NCBI GenBank assembly: GCA_964058845.1
Contig: CAXKVR010000001.1
Span: 310,001-374,000, forward strand
Direction of reading: 5' to 3'
Source: Carex sylvatica
Lineage: Eukaryota > Streptophyta > Magnoliopsida > Poales > Cyperaceae
Length of the DNA: 64,000 nt
Under the pieces are notes generated by a model that was given only the letters and a program-made list of their open reading frames with translations, had not been told where the DNA came from and did no database searches. Positions 12,390 to 25,619 of the stretch are shown here, in pieces (positions within the stretch are counted from its first letter, which is position 1; the number at the start of each line of letters is the position of its first letter). Made by a program: the position numbers and the translations under genes.

Positions 12390-14060
12390 AAAAAAAATCT
12401 TATTCATACTTTAATGAAGATTAGTTTGGTTATCTAGTAGTCATTTTGTGTGACGTATCTAACAAAATGCACAACTTTCAAACGATTCTACAAGGCCATC
12501 CATACATATTTACTATTTATAGATTTTTATGTTGTTTATTTATAGTGTTGTGCTAATGAATCGAAAAATTAAACAATCTCTAATAAGTAATTCATTATTT
12601 TATATTGATAGTGTTCAACTTATAATTAGTTCACAAGATTTGAGACCTTGGAGGAAACAAATGAAGGTAGGACTTAAAAGAAAATTATTAGACTTGACTG
12701 CTAACAAACATGTTAGTAAGTTAAATTACTCAAATCTTCTTAATAAAAGGAAAAATAATCTACATAAATTCTTTTATTGACAAAATCAAAATTTATATAT
12801 TATGATTAATTTCATGTTACTCAACATATAGATTCAAAGGAGAGCATCCCAGAATATAATAATATATGAATTGTTGTCATGTTTATACTATCTAGATTAT
12901 GATCTTAATGACAATTATGATCAAATTATACTTTTGTAATCTTCGAAAATGTATTTCAAAATGTATTAATTTGATGCATGCCTACAAAATAAAATAATTA
13001 TTGTTTATTTCTAATGAAAATTTCAGAAACATTTCAAAAATGTTTACACTTGTTAGAATTTTTGTTCTCGTCCAAGCTTGGAGATTATCAAGTGGTCCGT
13101 ACTTGATGATTTCTCAATTTTTATGCCAGAATCAGGACCGACCACTACCTGAGCTCAAATTAGGTGGCACATTTCAAGGGCATGAGGCTCGCTGGCTCGG
13201 TGAAGATCATGTTTCCAGGCAAAACCTTTGCGTGGGATGCTGTGTTCTTCAAACTCTAGGACGAGAAGTGTGTGACTTGAATATCTAAGTTATTTTGCCT
13301 GCATGGTTTGCCGTGTTTTTCAAACTCCAGGACGAGAAGTGTGTGACTTGAATATCTAAGTTTCTTCATACACACTAAAGAAATAGAAAATTCAGAAATA
13401 GAAAATTATATTAATATAGTCAACTATATTGTATGTGATTGCGAATCCATTTTACTTTGTATATTTAAGTTTCCTTTTTTATGCCGCAAATTGAAAATTA
13501 TACTATTTAAATCAATTCGTGGTTCACTACAAATTATATGTATGCTATTTTGTTTCTTTCTGATAAAGTCCAGGCTTAGACGTGGCATAGTCGATGAATT
13601 TGTTGCTTTTAGATAACTGACATTTGGTCGGGTTTCTTGTAGTTTATATTGTAAGATTTTTTGGAGGTTCTTTATAAAGATTTGCAGGTAAATGTGAAGT
13701 GTGAAATTGGTCCATTTATGTAAAATCAGGTTGGTTTCACATCTAAAAGTGAACAATCATTACTTTTGTTTGTTTGAGATTATACTAATTTAAAAATCTT
13801 AGTCATACTTTAAGGACCTTTCGTTCTGTTGTTTAGTTATTATGTGTGATCTATCTAACACTATTCATAGTTTTCAAATGATTTTGCAAGGTCATATTTT
13901 CTATTTATAGACTTGAATGAGAGATATTAAATGATCTCAAATAAGTAATTCACTATTTTATATTTATAGTTTTGACGCTTTTAAAGTTCACAAGATTTGA
14001 GATCTTGGAGGAAACAAATAAATGGAAGGCTTAATGATATACTTGAAGATAGATGCTAAC
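12390..14060. repeat. Segment B: degenerate repeat units in copy 1
   Basis: Two degenerate units (12390-12680 and 13770-14030) share the tract TGTGTGAYSTATCTAACA, a CAAATGATT/CAAACGATT block, a TTTATAGA block and a GGAGGAAACAAAT block. Between them, 13001-13288 is an open stretch of 95 codons preceded by TTTCAG, but it matches no family I know. An imperfect tandem repeat of about 82 bp (GACGAGAAGTGTGTGACTTG at 13260 and again at 13331) lies at its end. Copy 2 has the same layout at 22780-24370 with part of the first 82-bp repeat deleted. Confidence 0.5.
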
Positions 14061-14713
14061 AAACATACTTCAATATATGAGCACTCATGAAATATTGTGA
14101 AAGTTACGTTACACGAGTAAATACTCAAATCTTATGAAATTGAAAGTAAAAATAATTTACATATTTTTTTACTGAATGAAACACACCTTGAAGAAAACGA
14201 TTCATTATAGACTTACCGACATGTTAATTAAAGTAAAAGCATCTGTGAATATAGATGACTTATACTAAAAAACATGGAAAGTGGGAGTTAGGCTAATTGT
14301 TCGTCACTGGACAATCAAGATCGGTTATATATTAAAAGCTAACTCTAGTACTAATAATCAAGATTGGCTAATTCTAAAGAACTGATACTGGACTATCTAG
14401 AACGGCTCTTTATAGAAAACCGATCCTAATATCTACTATATATCAAGGTTGGCTCTTTAATTTGACCTATCCTAATAGTATTAGTATCACATATTTACCA
14501 TAATTCTAATGAGGTGATACTATTTATACATTTTCTACTAGTTGTCTATGCAATTCTGATTATGATTAATCATGACGAAATGTGATCAAATTATAATTTT
14601 GTAATTTTCAGAAGTAACTATGTTATTCTCATTAATTATACGTTTTAGATTTCAATATCTTAATTTGAACCTTAATTTGTATGATTGTATCTCTGTTCTC
14701 ACATTTTGAGTAA

Positions 14714-17131
14714 GAGCATCTACATCGGCTTGCAAATAGAATTGCATAGTCCGACGTGGCATTTCAAAGAAATCAAATACCGATGCGGCGGTCATCCCAA
14801 CTTTGCAAGCTTTCAAGTTTTGCAAGCTTTCATCGCCCTTTCATTTCGCTCAAAATCTTCAAATCGCGCTATCTCCGTGGCTCGTCCTCTTCTTCCCTTC
14901 TTCCCTTCTTCCCTTGGCGCACTATCTCCGTAGCTCGTGCTCTAAAAATTTCCGCCCCCCTTCTTCCCATCCCCGTTCTATATTTCCGTGGCTCCATTCT
15001 TCCCCTCTCAAAATTTCGCCTCCATGCCTCCGTTCTTACCCTCCCCGTTTGCCTCCATCCACCGCTCTTTCCCTCCCGTTCGCCTCTATTCCGCGAATCA
15101 GTGAATCGAACGAATTTTATTAATCTCCGATGGAACAAGTCAGCTAAACACTGCTCCTCCCTTTCAATTAATTAATCTTGTTACCGATTCATTGATTCTC
15201 CAGGTCTGCTACGATTCTTCTGCATAGGCACCGCAGATATCAAGCTAGAGGAGCTTCAATTTCTAGTTGATGGGGTTAAATCCACTATCGACTCCTTCAT
15301 TAATGGCTCCACCTCTGCTAGTAAAGGTAGCTCAGATAAACTTTAGTAAGCCTCCTCCCTTTTCGTTTTTAATTAATTTGTTGAAGTATAATGCATGATC
15401 AGTACTTGGAACCTCAAAACCAACCCAGTATTATTGATATTGTCAGAGATGAACTATAATCTAGGACAAGTCTACTCGTATTGTACCATATTTTAAGTGG
15501 TAGACTTATACCAGTACCTAATTAGTTTTAAATTAAGTTTTCTAGCTTTCCTAAATTTTATTGGTTGCCTAGGTCACCTGAATCTCTTGCGACAAGGGAT
15601 TTCTCGACCAATGCAAGCTCATCACGAGTAGGGGATTGTGATTCCAGGTTTGATGATGATTGAGTGGATGAGGTCGAATCAGCTCTCAGAGATATCGTAT
15701 CACTCAATTACGAGGTACCTGATCATACTTGCACATCTTTCATATTTTGGGGGTTCTCTTGGCAAATAAGACCAAAAGTTTATGCAATTGCGCATTTTAC
15801 TGTTAGTCTTGTAAAACTAGTATAGCTAAAGTTTCAACATAGATGTTCATTCTTGCTCAGTCTTGTAAAAAGGGAATTACAGCTTCACAAGTGAAGAAGT
15901 GGAAGATATTATGTATAGAGATGTCAGTATTTTCCTTTGTCAACACTACCTAGCATGATTTGCAAGGAATTCCCTCTGTTGACGTCTCTTCTCGGATCCA
16001 AATTGGATCCGTTATGGTATTAACTCAAAGCTCTGATCATTATCTCGCATTTCTCTCTTTTTGATATCTTTTCTCAGGATCTGTTAATACAAATTCGATT
16101 TAAGAAGGGCATTGCCCCAAAATTTGATTTAGGTAGAGCCTGTGTACATGCTAGATGCTAACAGATCCATCGTGTGAATATTTTTGCAAATGAAAACCTG
16201 CTAGATGCTGACAGATCCATCCTGTGTACCTGCTAGATGCCCCAAAATTCCTTACTGTTATGAAATGAAAACCTTAGTTCTGAAGTATCCCTGAACTCAG
16301 CAAGATTTGAGTTATCAGGCCCAGTGTAAATATTTTTGCAATTTTTAGGAAAACTTGGCTATATTTGCATGCCTCAATTAAAATTCATAGGAGTAAGATC
16401 AAGGATAGCGTTTATTATTCCTTATAGTTTGTTGGTGTAAAATCAGTGGTTGGTGACAAAGAGAGCGAAAGAACAGTGGTCGAGATACAAATATATGCTT
16501 GCTAAGGCTACCTCATCTTCTCAATCAGGTTTCTTTATTGCTTTATGATAAAAAAAATATGTGCATATGAACAAGTTCTTTTAAAGCTATCTATCTATAA
16601 GTTTTGTACTTATGGTTACTTAGCATGAGAAATTATTTCCTGGTTTCACTGAAACAGAGAAAATGGAGAACTCAAGTGCATCTACAAATGAAGAAGATAT
16701 AACAATGGATACAGGTACGTTTTTTGGACATTGTTTTTCTTTGCTTGAATATTTTTTTTTAAAATAATCAACTTCAATTATACTTCTCAGATTGGGAGGA
16801 ATCGACAATTTCCAACCACTCTGGTTGAGAACTTGAGATGACTCGACTTCATGGAGAGGAAAGGAGAGAGAGAGAGAGAGAGGAAGAGGCTGTTGTGGAG
16901 ATGGGGTTAAAACAGAGAGAGGGAGAGTGGGTATCGTAGAGATGAGGAATAGAGAGCGACTCCAGGAAAGAGTTTAGTCAACAGAAAAAAAATTAATAAA
17001 AAATTGGCATAAATGCAATTGAATTGCAATTGCATGGATGCAGAGAATTTGAAATTATGTTTGAAGTTAATTTCATTTGACAGTTATTTTCTATTTGCAA
17101 TTGCATTTCAATTGCATGAATGGAGATGCTC
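14714..17131. mobile_element. PIF/Harbinger-like transposon with captured exons
   Basis: 2418-bp insertion with inverted ends GAGCATCTACAT (left) and ATGGAGATGCTC (right), flanked by TAA on both sides (14711-14713 and 17132-17134). Copy 2 keeps the empty site: one TAA at 25059-25061. A 3-bp TWA duplication and GAGCATCTCCA-type ends fit the PIF/Harbinger superfamily. No transposase is seen. Inside are exon-like plus-strand pieces with splice-like borders: about 15204-15343 (reading IKLEELQFLVDGVKSTIDSF), 15573-15712 (reading VESALRDIVSLNYE, with an in-frame stop), 16450-16530 and 16660-16715. These suggest a Pack-type element carrying fragments of a host gene that I cannot identify. Confidence 0.85.
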
Positions 17132-17134
17132 TAA

Positions 17135-17700
17135 AACATTCAATTATGTCTTGTTAGAAAATAAATGATATGTCAATCCATCCACCGAAGTCTTATATAG
17201 TTATAAATATTTTTTTTAGGAAGATTGAGGTGCGGCATTCATGTACGAGATTAACTTGATCTTTTGTCTAAAAATTATCCGTTGTCACAATTTTATATAA
17301 CGAAGCTAACCACGCAAAAATCTTCAATTTTGGAGGAGCCCTAATTTTGCTTATGATCTTATGGGAGGAATATATAGAGAGATGCTTAATTAGTCGTCCA
17401 ACCACTCAATCTCTCACACTGAACTTTTAAATCAGCAGCCAGAAACTAAACTTAATTTCTTATTTGACAACGGGCACGTGCACGAAAAGAAAAAAAAATC
17501 TTACTTATGATAAAGATGCTAATCAAAATTCAAAAACAAAATAAATCCTTGAATTGAAAAGAAAAAAACCTTGCTTATGATCATTGAATTGAGGCCAAGT
17601 AGATGTGATGATTAATTTCAGAATTTGCAACTGTTGCATAAAAGAGGCACGACAAAATCCTATTAACGGTAATTTATAACCAACAATATATATATATATG
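17135..17700. repeat. End of segment B, copy 1
   Basis: Matches 25062-25600 nearly throughout. Ends in a (TA)n tract where the foldback element begins. No gene seen. Confidence 0.7.
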
Positions 17701-19600
17701 AGGAGGTTCCATTCCAATACATCATTTTGTTGTACCTAAAGTGTATCTAAAAATCTGAACCGGACATCTAATTTTAGATCTGAGGTTGAGTTTGTATTTA
17801 CTTGACACCTTTTGTCTTCCGAAAAAAGACGCGCTTAATCTCTCCATCTCTCTCTGGTTCCCTTTTTGTCACTGGCACTCTCCAGTTTTCCATTTTTCTC
17901 TTTGTTTCTCGCTCTCCCCACACCACATCGCCCTCTTGTTGAACTCTGCTGGCTACCCATTTTTCCTCTCCGCTTGCTCCCGCGAGTTCGTGACTCTGCT
18001 GGCTCTCGCGGTTTCTCGACGAATTTCACCTCCTACCCCTCCTTCTCTTGCCGCTCGCAGAAAATCAAAGGTGAAATCGTTGGCAATTTCTCCTTCTCGA
18101 AGGTGAAATCGAAGGTGAAGTCAAAGTTGAAATCAAAGGACTATTCATAAGTTTTTGTCGTTTCATCATTCATACTATTTAACGGTAAAAGCAATTGTCT
18201 TGGGTCATTCTTTTTTGTGTTTGTATTTAGTGTTGTTAATTTTGTGGTCAGAATTCGATACAAATGGTCAAATAGTTAATGAGTAGAATTGATTGGATTA
18301 ATTTCTTTTGTACTTGGCGGGATAATTTACTTTGTCTTTTTCTAATTTGATCTTTTCTTAATTAATTCTTTTATGCAGGGAAAATATTATCGTTCTCAGT
18401 TTAAAATAGGAAACAATGCATTCTATGCAGCAAACTATATTTAGGTGATATATTTCTTCCATTTTCTTCTATATATTCATTTATGTCTGTTGTGCAAAGC
18501 ACTTGTCTTGGGTCATTCTTTTTTGTGGGTTACATGAAGACTACTTGCATTGTTGTTGCTCTTCGACTAATTATTTCTTCTTCAATTAAGATTTTGTATT
18601 CAATTTTTTGCCTTTATATATTGGAGCCTTATTTGTGAGCTACATCAGTAACTCATGTAATAGTATTGGATCCTTATTTGTGAACCTTTATATACTTATG
18701 CATATGCTTTATGGACCAGGGTCAATTTGGTAATTGGGCACAAAATCATGGTGGAGCTGCAATTTGCCCCTGCAAAGGAAGGTTCCCAAAGCAAATTTGG
18801 AGTACTTTCTTCATAGCAGCATGCTGGTTCTTATGGAAGGAACGTGACAACTTGGTGTGGGAACAACACTAAAATGTACCCCGCATAAAAGAATTAATTA
18901 AGAAAATATCAAATTAGAGAAAGACCAAGTAAATTATCACGCCAAGTACAAAAGAAATTAATCTAATCAATTCTACTTATTAACTATTTGACCATTTGTA
19001 TAGAACTCTGACCACAAAATTAACAACACTGTCTACAGACACATAAAAAGTTCACATGATATAAAATCATACTATGTATTGTTAAAATATTTTCAATGCA
19101 CAAAGCAAATTGACCTTGTAATCAAAATTGAAAATGCTTTGAGAAAAATGAGGTTCATTTTGTGAGCTGGTAAATATAAAAGCAAATTATTGTCAGGTTC
19201 TAAAAAGAAGGAATCAAGTCTTTTATCGCTAAATAGTATGACTGATGAAACGACAAAAACTTATGAATAGTCCTTTGATTCAACTTTGACTTCACCTTCG
19301 ATTTCACCTTCGAGAAGGAGAAATTGCCAACGATTTCACCTTTTATTTTCTGCGAGCGGCAAGAGAGGAAGCGACGCGGTGTGGGGAGAGTGCGAAACAA
19401 AGAGAAAATGGGAGAACTGGAGAGCGCCAGTGACAAAAAGAGAACCAGAGAGAGAGGGAAAGATTAAACGCGCCTTTTTTCGTAAGACCAAAGGTGTCAA
19501 GCAAAATACAATCTCAACCTCAGATCTAAAATCAGATGTCCAGTTCAGATTTTTAGGTACACTTCAGGTATAACACAACATGAGGTATTGGAACCCTCTT
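17701..19600. mobile_element. 1.9 kb foldback element with arms of about 700 bp
   Basis: Left arm about 17701-18390, right arm about 18880-19600. The left end reads AGGAGGTTCCATTCC; the complement of the right end reads AAGAGGGTTCCAATACC. Arm landmarks mirror each other, including GATCTGAGGTTGAG, TTTTTGTCACTGGC, GCAATTTCTCCTTCTCGAAG and the tract around 18230-18380 against 18890-19040. The left arm has an extra block near 17925-18045. The ends resemble those of the small foldback at 26530-26914 in the same position of copy 2. Both edges lie in (TA)n tracts, so a target duplication cannot be read. The loop holds a LINE fragment. A long-arm Mutator-like or other foldback transposon is likely. 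Confidence 0.7.
18718..18870 (+). pseudogene. LINE ORF2 3' fragment in foldback loop
   Basis: The plus strand reads KQIWSTFFIAACWFLWKERD followed by NLVWEQ, the conserved W..WKERN segment that follows the zf-RVT finger in plant non-LTR retrotransposons. It is a short fragment inside the unpaired loop of the foldback element, suggesting capture of LINE sequence. Confidence 0.6.
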
Positions 19601-22032
19601 CATATATATATATATATATAAGGAACCATTCTTATTTGAAATTATCTTTAGTAGGAAGTTGATGATATTTTTGTTTATCATTAATTTTAGTCCTTACAAT
19701 TTTAAAATTATTGTTTTGATGATAAAAGTTTTTAATTTGTATCAAGTTGATGATATTTTCGTCTAGCATCATTTTCTAGTACTGAACTTACATATTGTGA
19801 CCGATTGTTTGTCACTAAACAATACAAATTAATAACATGAAATCAATTATTTTAAGTAACATTTGTGTAATTTATGCCAAATAAAAATGGTGAACTTTTA
19901 AAGTCGGATACAGCTGCGTGACAAGGAAGAATTAGAGTCGCAAGACTCATTGTAAAAATATTTTTTATCAATTGAATTGTTAGTAGACATTAAATCCGTT
20001 AACTTTAAAGAAAAAAAAAACTTATACAATACATTGTGTTGTATAAAAAAGATGTGCAATATTATATTGAATTCGCAAAATATTTGAGATTTTGGAGGAA
20101 ACTTATGAAAGTAGTGATATTTTGATTCATTTTCTCGGAGTTACTTTTCATGATTAAGTTTCTATGCAACAACGGAGCAGTAGCTTTATCATTGCACATA
20201 AAAAAAAGTACTATTTAATTTTTGGTTTCCTTATAATATAAAATGTGATTATGAGCTCTCTTTTTTTTTCTCTGCCTCAACATACTAGACTGTATAAGTC
20301 CTTTTCTTGTGAACAACTTTTGTTTAGCCGATTGAAAATTCATCTCAAGTTTTCTTTGGTGGGTAATTTAGAGTGTGAATTCCCTAAGGCCAGAATGGAA
20401 AATAATATATATTTTTTCAACTATTATTCTTTTTTTCTGAAGTATAATTTAGGTTAGATAATTATCATTTTGTTTATGAATAAATCGGTTCTCAAACCTC
20501 AAATAAGCATAATGGAAAAATAAAAAAAATATAAGTATCGATCCTTGTGTATTTGTAATAAGTCTGAACAGTGAACATCACCCAGTATTTTAAAACTAAA
20601 GAAATAACCCCTTGCATTTCCTAAATATCTGCAAATACCTTCTTTCATTCAAATTTTTTTATTAAAAAAATGAAAAATTAAAACATTCGCTCTTTTATTT
20701 TTATGTTTTATTAACATTCAAACAAATTTTTTTATTATTCTTTAGCAACTTCCTTCAGAAATGGCATAGAGGCAATGCTGGCCGGTCTTCCCGACATAAT
20801 GGATGCATTAACAAAACTAATTCAGTGCTCCTTTGGGTGTAGAGTTAATGACATAAAACATTTGTGCAAGTCGTGCAAAGGACTGTATGGGGGTCTGGAA
20901 AGGATCGCCATGATTCTGAGTGTGCAACGTGCAGCCATGCTTTCTCACCAGGCACGACCCAGATAGTTTGCTCACATCAGACACATTTAGGAGGATTAAC
21001 GTAAGCCTTCTGGAACGTAGCATAGAGATGATGAATGCAAACTGTTGTTCTTCTTTTTAGTGTATGACATCCAACATTTTTTATATGTAACTCACACTCA
21101 AAAAGGTTCTTTGAGGTTTTACAAATGTATATTACACTTTTTGTCATCAGACAAGTAATATTAGTTACATGATGTTAGAGAAAAATCATTGTTGTTATTG
21201 TAAACTTTGATCTCTGATAACAAAATTATCTTCCTGATCAAAGACAAATTAACAATAAGAAAGGTAACTGCTGTGAATTCCTAAATGCTTGTTCTCTCTT
21301 TGTTATTATAACTAATGGCAGATTTTCTTGTCCAATGATCTTTTTAAACATTTATTGTTCTTGGAATCATGGTTGTATAATAGTAGAACTATGTTACGGT
21401 GAAGCTGGACCACTTCTTCTGGTCAGTACCAGCATGTTTTACCCATCCAGTACAGTGTACCAGTCTGTACCATATAGTACCAGTACTGTGCAGTGTATAA
21501 ATACCAATACCAGTACCGGTAATGCTTCCATAAACATTGACTGCTACAGAATACAAGCATTGGTGCCTGTTCTAATAGTAAGAGAGTTTAAGGGTAGTTA
21601 AAATTAAAAAATAAAAGGGTTATATACTTATATCAACATTGACTGACATAGAATGCAAGCAATTCCTAAAGCCCACTAACTGTAGATTAAGATGCTTCTG
21701 AACTAAATTCTCAATATGACTGAATTTACCTAAATTAAAACAGAATTGTTCTAAACCAGTCCAGCTAATGATCCAATTAAGCTTAAATTAACTTAATTTG
21801 TTGATTTGTTCTTACTTTTCAACTTGATTCTGGCAAAGAAGGATCGATTAAAGTCGGAGAGTGGTACAATTTTAAAACCAGCAATGATATACCTCCTAGT
21901 TTAATTTATGTAGCACCAAATCACTTTATTTTGTACCAAAACTGAGCTGATAGCAAAGCTGCATGGCTTCTATTGCTATTTTTTATTTAGTATTCACATT
22001 GTTGAATAGAAATCAAATTTCAATATTAGTTG
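19601..22032. repeat. Segment A, copy 1
   Basis: Counterpart of 26915-28537 plus 41312-42874. It keeps the CACTA-empty site at 20474-20476 (single TTA). No protein of recognised family is encoded; short open stretches at 20775-20966 and 21335-21601 are identical in both copies but carry no known motif. GTACCAGTACC-type short repeats occur at 21423-21525. Confidence 0.75.
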
Positions 22033-22056
22033 CATGGCTTCTATTGCTATTTTTTA
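22031..22056 (+). other. Tandem-duplication junction with templated insert
   Basis: At the boundary of copies 1 and 2, 26 bp (TGCATGGCTTCTATTGCTAT plus TTTTTA) repeat the sequence at 21960-21985, about 70 bp upstream. Segment A homology stops at ATATTAGTTG (22032; 42874 in copy 2), and LINE homology resumes at TTTTTAGAATTACC, which is shared with 11657-11670. Confidence 0.8.
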
Positions 22057-22451
22057 GAATTACCTTGCCATAAGAAGCGTCTTCTAATCTTATCTATTTG
22101 TTTGATTACCGTAAAAGGAATCCTATAGATTGAGAGTGCATATAAAGGTACAGCTATAAGGACAGAGTTTATTAAGGTTAACCGACCTCCTATAAATAGC
22201 AAGCTTCCTTGCCATTGTTGCAACCTACTTTCTACCTTATTTATCAGAAAAGACCAGTCAACTACTTGCAATTTTTTATAGTGTAAGGGTAGTCCTAAAT
22301 ACTTAATAGGGAAATTTCTTTCTTGACATCTAAATAATTGTTGAAGAGGTTGTGCGTCATCTACATTTAACGAATACAATTCAGTTTTATCGTAATTCAT
22401 TCTAATCCCAGAGATAGCCTCAAAAGCTAGCGGCTTCCACATTCTCTTCAC
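22047..22451 (-). pseudogene. LINE reverse-transcriptase fragment, copy 2
   Basis: Open minus-strand stretch of 134 codons from a non-LTR reverse transcriptase. It reads ISGIRMNYDKTELYSLNVDD (the G..MN..KTE segment after the catalytic palm), IKYLGLPLHYKKLQ (the YLG.PL motif) and LLFIGGRLTLINSVLIAVPL. It is better preserved than the copy at 11675-12055, which has a frame break in this region. It is cut at its 3' side by the tandem-duplication junction. Confidence 0.85.
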
Positions 22452-25400
22452 ATATATATCTTTCTACTTTATATTATAAACTCAAGACCATTTTTAATAG
22501 CAACAGTGGTGACATCTAGCTCATTACATTGCTTTATGAACTTGATTAATTCATAAAACAAGTTAATTAGTAATTAACTAAACACTAGATATAAATTAGA
22601 AACTAAAAAAAAATTATAAAACGCTTAAATAGCATTTCACAAAAAATCATCGCTGCAACAAATGCTAACAGCTGCGCACATATCATTTTACATGCAAATA
22701 AGTCAAATATATATTGTGATCTAATTCCTGTACCAAAAAATGATATACTATAAGTTACGCATAAATTTAAATTGTACAAATTAAAAAAAATCTTATTCAT
22801 ACTTTAATGAAGATTAGTTTGGTTATCTAGTAGTCATTTTGTGTGACCTATCTAACAAAATGCACAACTTTCAAACGATTCTACAAGGCCATCCATACAT
22901 ATTTACTATTTATAGATTTTTATGTTGTTTATTTATAGTGTTGTGCTAATGAATCGAAAAATTAAACAATCTCTAATAAGTAATTCATTATTTTATATTG
23001 ATAGGGTTCACCTTATAATTAGTTCACAAGATTTGAGACATTGGAGGAAATAAATGAAGGTAGGACTTAAAAGAAAATTATTAGACTTGACTGCTAACAA
23101 ACATGTTAGTAAGTTAAATGAGTAAATACTCAAATCTTCTTAATAAAAGGTAAAATAATCTACATAAATTCTTTTATTGACAAAATCAAAATTTATATAT
23201 TATGATTAATTTCATGTTTCTCAACATATAGATTCAAAGGAGAGCATCCCAGAATATAATAATATATGAATTGTTGTCATGTTTATACTATCTAGATTAT
23301 GATCTTAATGACAATTATGATCAAACTATACTTTTGTAATCTTCGAAAATGTATTTCAAAATGTATTAATTTGATGCATGCCTGCAAAATAAAACAATTA
23401 TTGTTTATTTCTAATGAAAATTTCAGAAACATTTCAAAATGTTTACACTTGTAAGAATTTTTGTTCCCATCCAAGCTTGGAGATTATCAAGTGGTCCGTA
23501 CTTGATGATTTTTCAATTTTTATGCCAGAATCAGGACCGGCCACTACCTGAGCTCAAATTAGGTGGCACATTTCAAGGGCATGAGGCTCGCTGGCTCGGT
23601 GAAGATCATGTTTCCGGGCAAAACCTTTGCGTGTGTGACTTGAATATCTAAGTTATTTTGCTTGCATGGTATGCCGTGTTCTTCAAACTCCAGGACGAGA
23701 AGTGTGTGACTTGAATATCTAAGTTTCTTCATACACACTAAAGAAATAGAAAATTCAGAAATAGAAAATTATATTAATATAGTCAACTATATTGTATGTG
23801 ATTGAGAATCCATTTTACTTTGTATATTTAAGTTTCCTTTTTTATGTCGCAAATTGAAAATTATACTATTTAAATCAATTCGTGGTTCACTACAAATTAT
23901 ATGTATGCTATTTTGTTTCTTTTTGATAAAGTCCAGGCTTAGACGTGGCATAGTCGATGAATTTGTTGCTTTTAGATAACTGAGATTTGGTCGGGTTTTT
24001 TGTAGTTTATATTGTAAGATTTTTTGGAGGTTCTTAATTATAAAGATTTGCAGGCCATTTATGTAAAATCAGGTTGGTTTCACATCTAAAAGTGAACAAT
24101 CATTACTTTTGTTTGTTTGAGATTATACTAATTAAAAAATCTTAGTCATACTTTAAGGACCTTTCGTTCTGTTGTTTAGTTATTTTGTGTGATCTATCTA
24201 ACACTATTCATAGTTTTCAAATGATTTTGCAAGGTCATATTTTCTATTTATAGACTTGAATGAGAGATATTAAATGATCTCAAATAAGTAGTTCACTATT
24301 TTATATTTATAGTTTTGACGCTTTTAAAGTTCACAAAATTTGAGATCTTGGAGGAAACAAATAAATGGAAGGCTTAATGATATACTTGAAGATAGATGCT
24401 AACAAACATACTTCAATATAGGAGCACTCATAAAATATTGTGAAAGTTACGTTACACGAGTAAATACTCAAATCTTATGAAATTGAAAGTAAAAATAATT
24501 TACATATTTTTTTACTGAATGAAGCACACCTTGAAGAAAACGATTCATTATAGACTTACCGACATGTTAATTAAAGTAAAAGCATCTGTGAATATAGATG
24601 ACTTATACTAAAAAACATGGAAAGTGGGAGTTAGGCTAATTGTTCTGCACTGGACAATCAAGATCAATTATATATTAAAAGCTGACTCTAGTACTAGACA
24701 ATCAAGATCGGCTAATTCTAAAGAACTGATACTGGACTATCTAGAACGGCTCTTTATAGAAAGCCGATCCTAATACCTACTATATATCAAGGTCGGCTCT
24801 TTAATTTGACCTATCCTAATAGTATTAGTATCACATATTTACCATAATTCTAATGAGGTGATACTATTTATATATTTTCTACTAGTTGTCTATGCAATGC
24901 TGATTATGATTAATCATGACGAAATGTGATCAAATTATAATTTTGTAATCTTCAGAAGTAACTATATTATTCGATCTCATTAATTATACGTTTTAGATTT
25001 CAATATCTTAATTTGAACCTTAATTTGTATGATTGTATCTCTGTTCTCACATTTTGAGTAAAACATCCAATTATGTCTTGTTAGAAAAGAAATGATTGTC
25101 AATCCATCCACCGAAGTTTTATATAGTTATAAATATATATTTTTTTAGGAAGATTGAGGTGCGGAATTCATGTACGAGATTAACTTGATCTTTTGTCTAA
25201 AAATTATCCGTTGTCACAATTTTATATAACGAAGCTAACCACGCAAAAATCTTCAATTTTGGAGGAGCTTTAATTTTGCTTATGATCTTATGGGAGGAAT
25301 ATATATAGAGAGATGCTTAATTAGTCGTCCAACCACTCAATCTCTCACACTGAACTTTTAAATCAGCAGCCAGAAACTAAACTTAATTTCTTATTTGACA

Positions 25401-25619
25401 ACGGGCACGTGCACAGAAAGAAAAAAATCTTGCTTATGACGAAGATGCTAATCAAAATTCAAAAAAAAAAGAAAAAACCTTGCTTATGATCATTGAATTG
25501 AGGCCAAGTAGATGTGATGATTAATTTCAGAATTTGCAACTGTTGCATAAAAGAAGCACGACAAAATCCTATTAACGGTAATTTATAACAAAATATATAT
25601 ATATATATAGAGAGAGAGA

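Larger units (their letters stand above)
11657..22032 (+). repeat. Tandem duplication, copy 1
   Basis: Direct copy of 22051-42874 once later insertions are removed. Order in both copies: LINE fragment, segment B (about 12056-17690, matching 22452-25600), a cluster of foldback elements, then segment A (about 19613-22032, matching 26930-28537 plus 41312-42874). Large stretches match almost base for base, such as 20480-22032 against 41316-42874. Copy-specific differences are the PIF/Harbinger-like insertion (14714-17131), a different foldback at 17701-19600, and absence of about 730 bp that copy 2 has at 27254-27982. Confidence 0.9.

Noticed and set aside
14685..15175. Overlapping proline/serine-rich open frames
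   Set aside because: Pyrimidine-rich leader-like DNA inside the PIF/Harbinger-like element gives several open frames at once; none has a domain.
20775..20966. Short open frames identical in copies 1 and 2 (also 21335-21601, 41617-41808, 42177-42443)
   Set aside because: Identity is explained by recent duplication of the whole segment; no motif, and the opposite strand is equally open.
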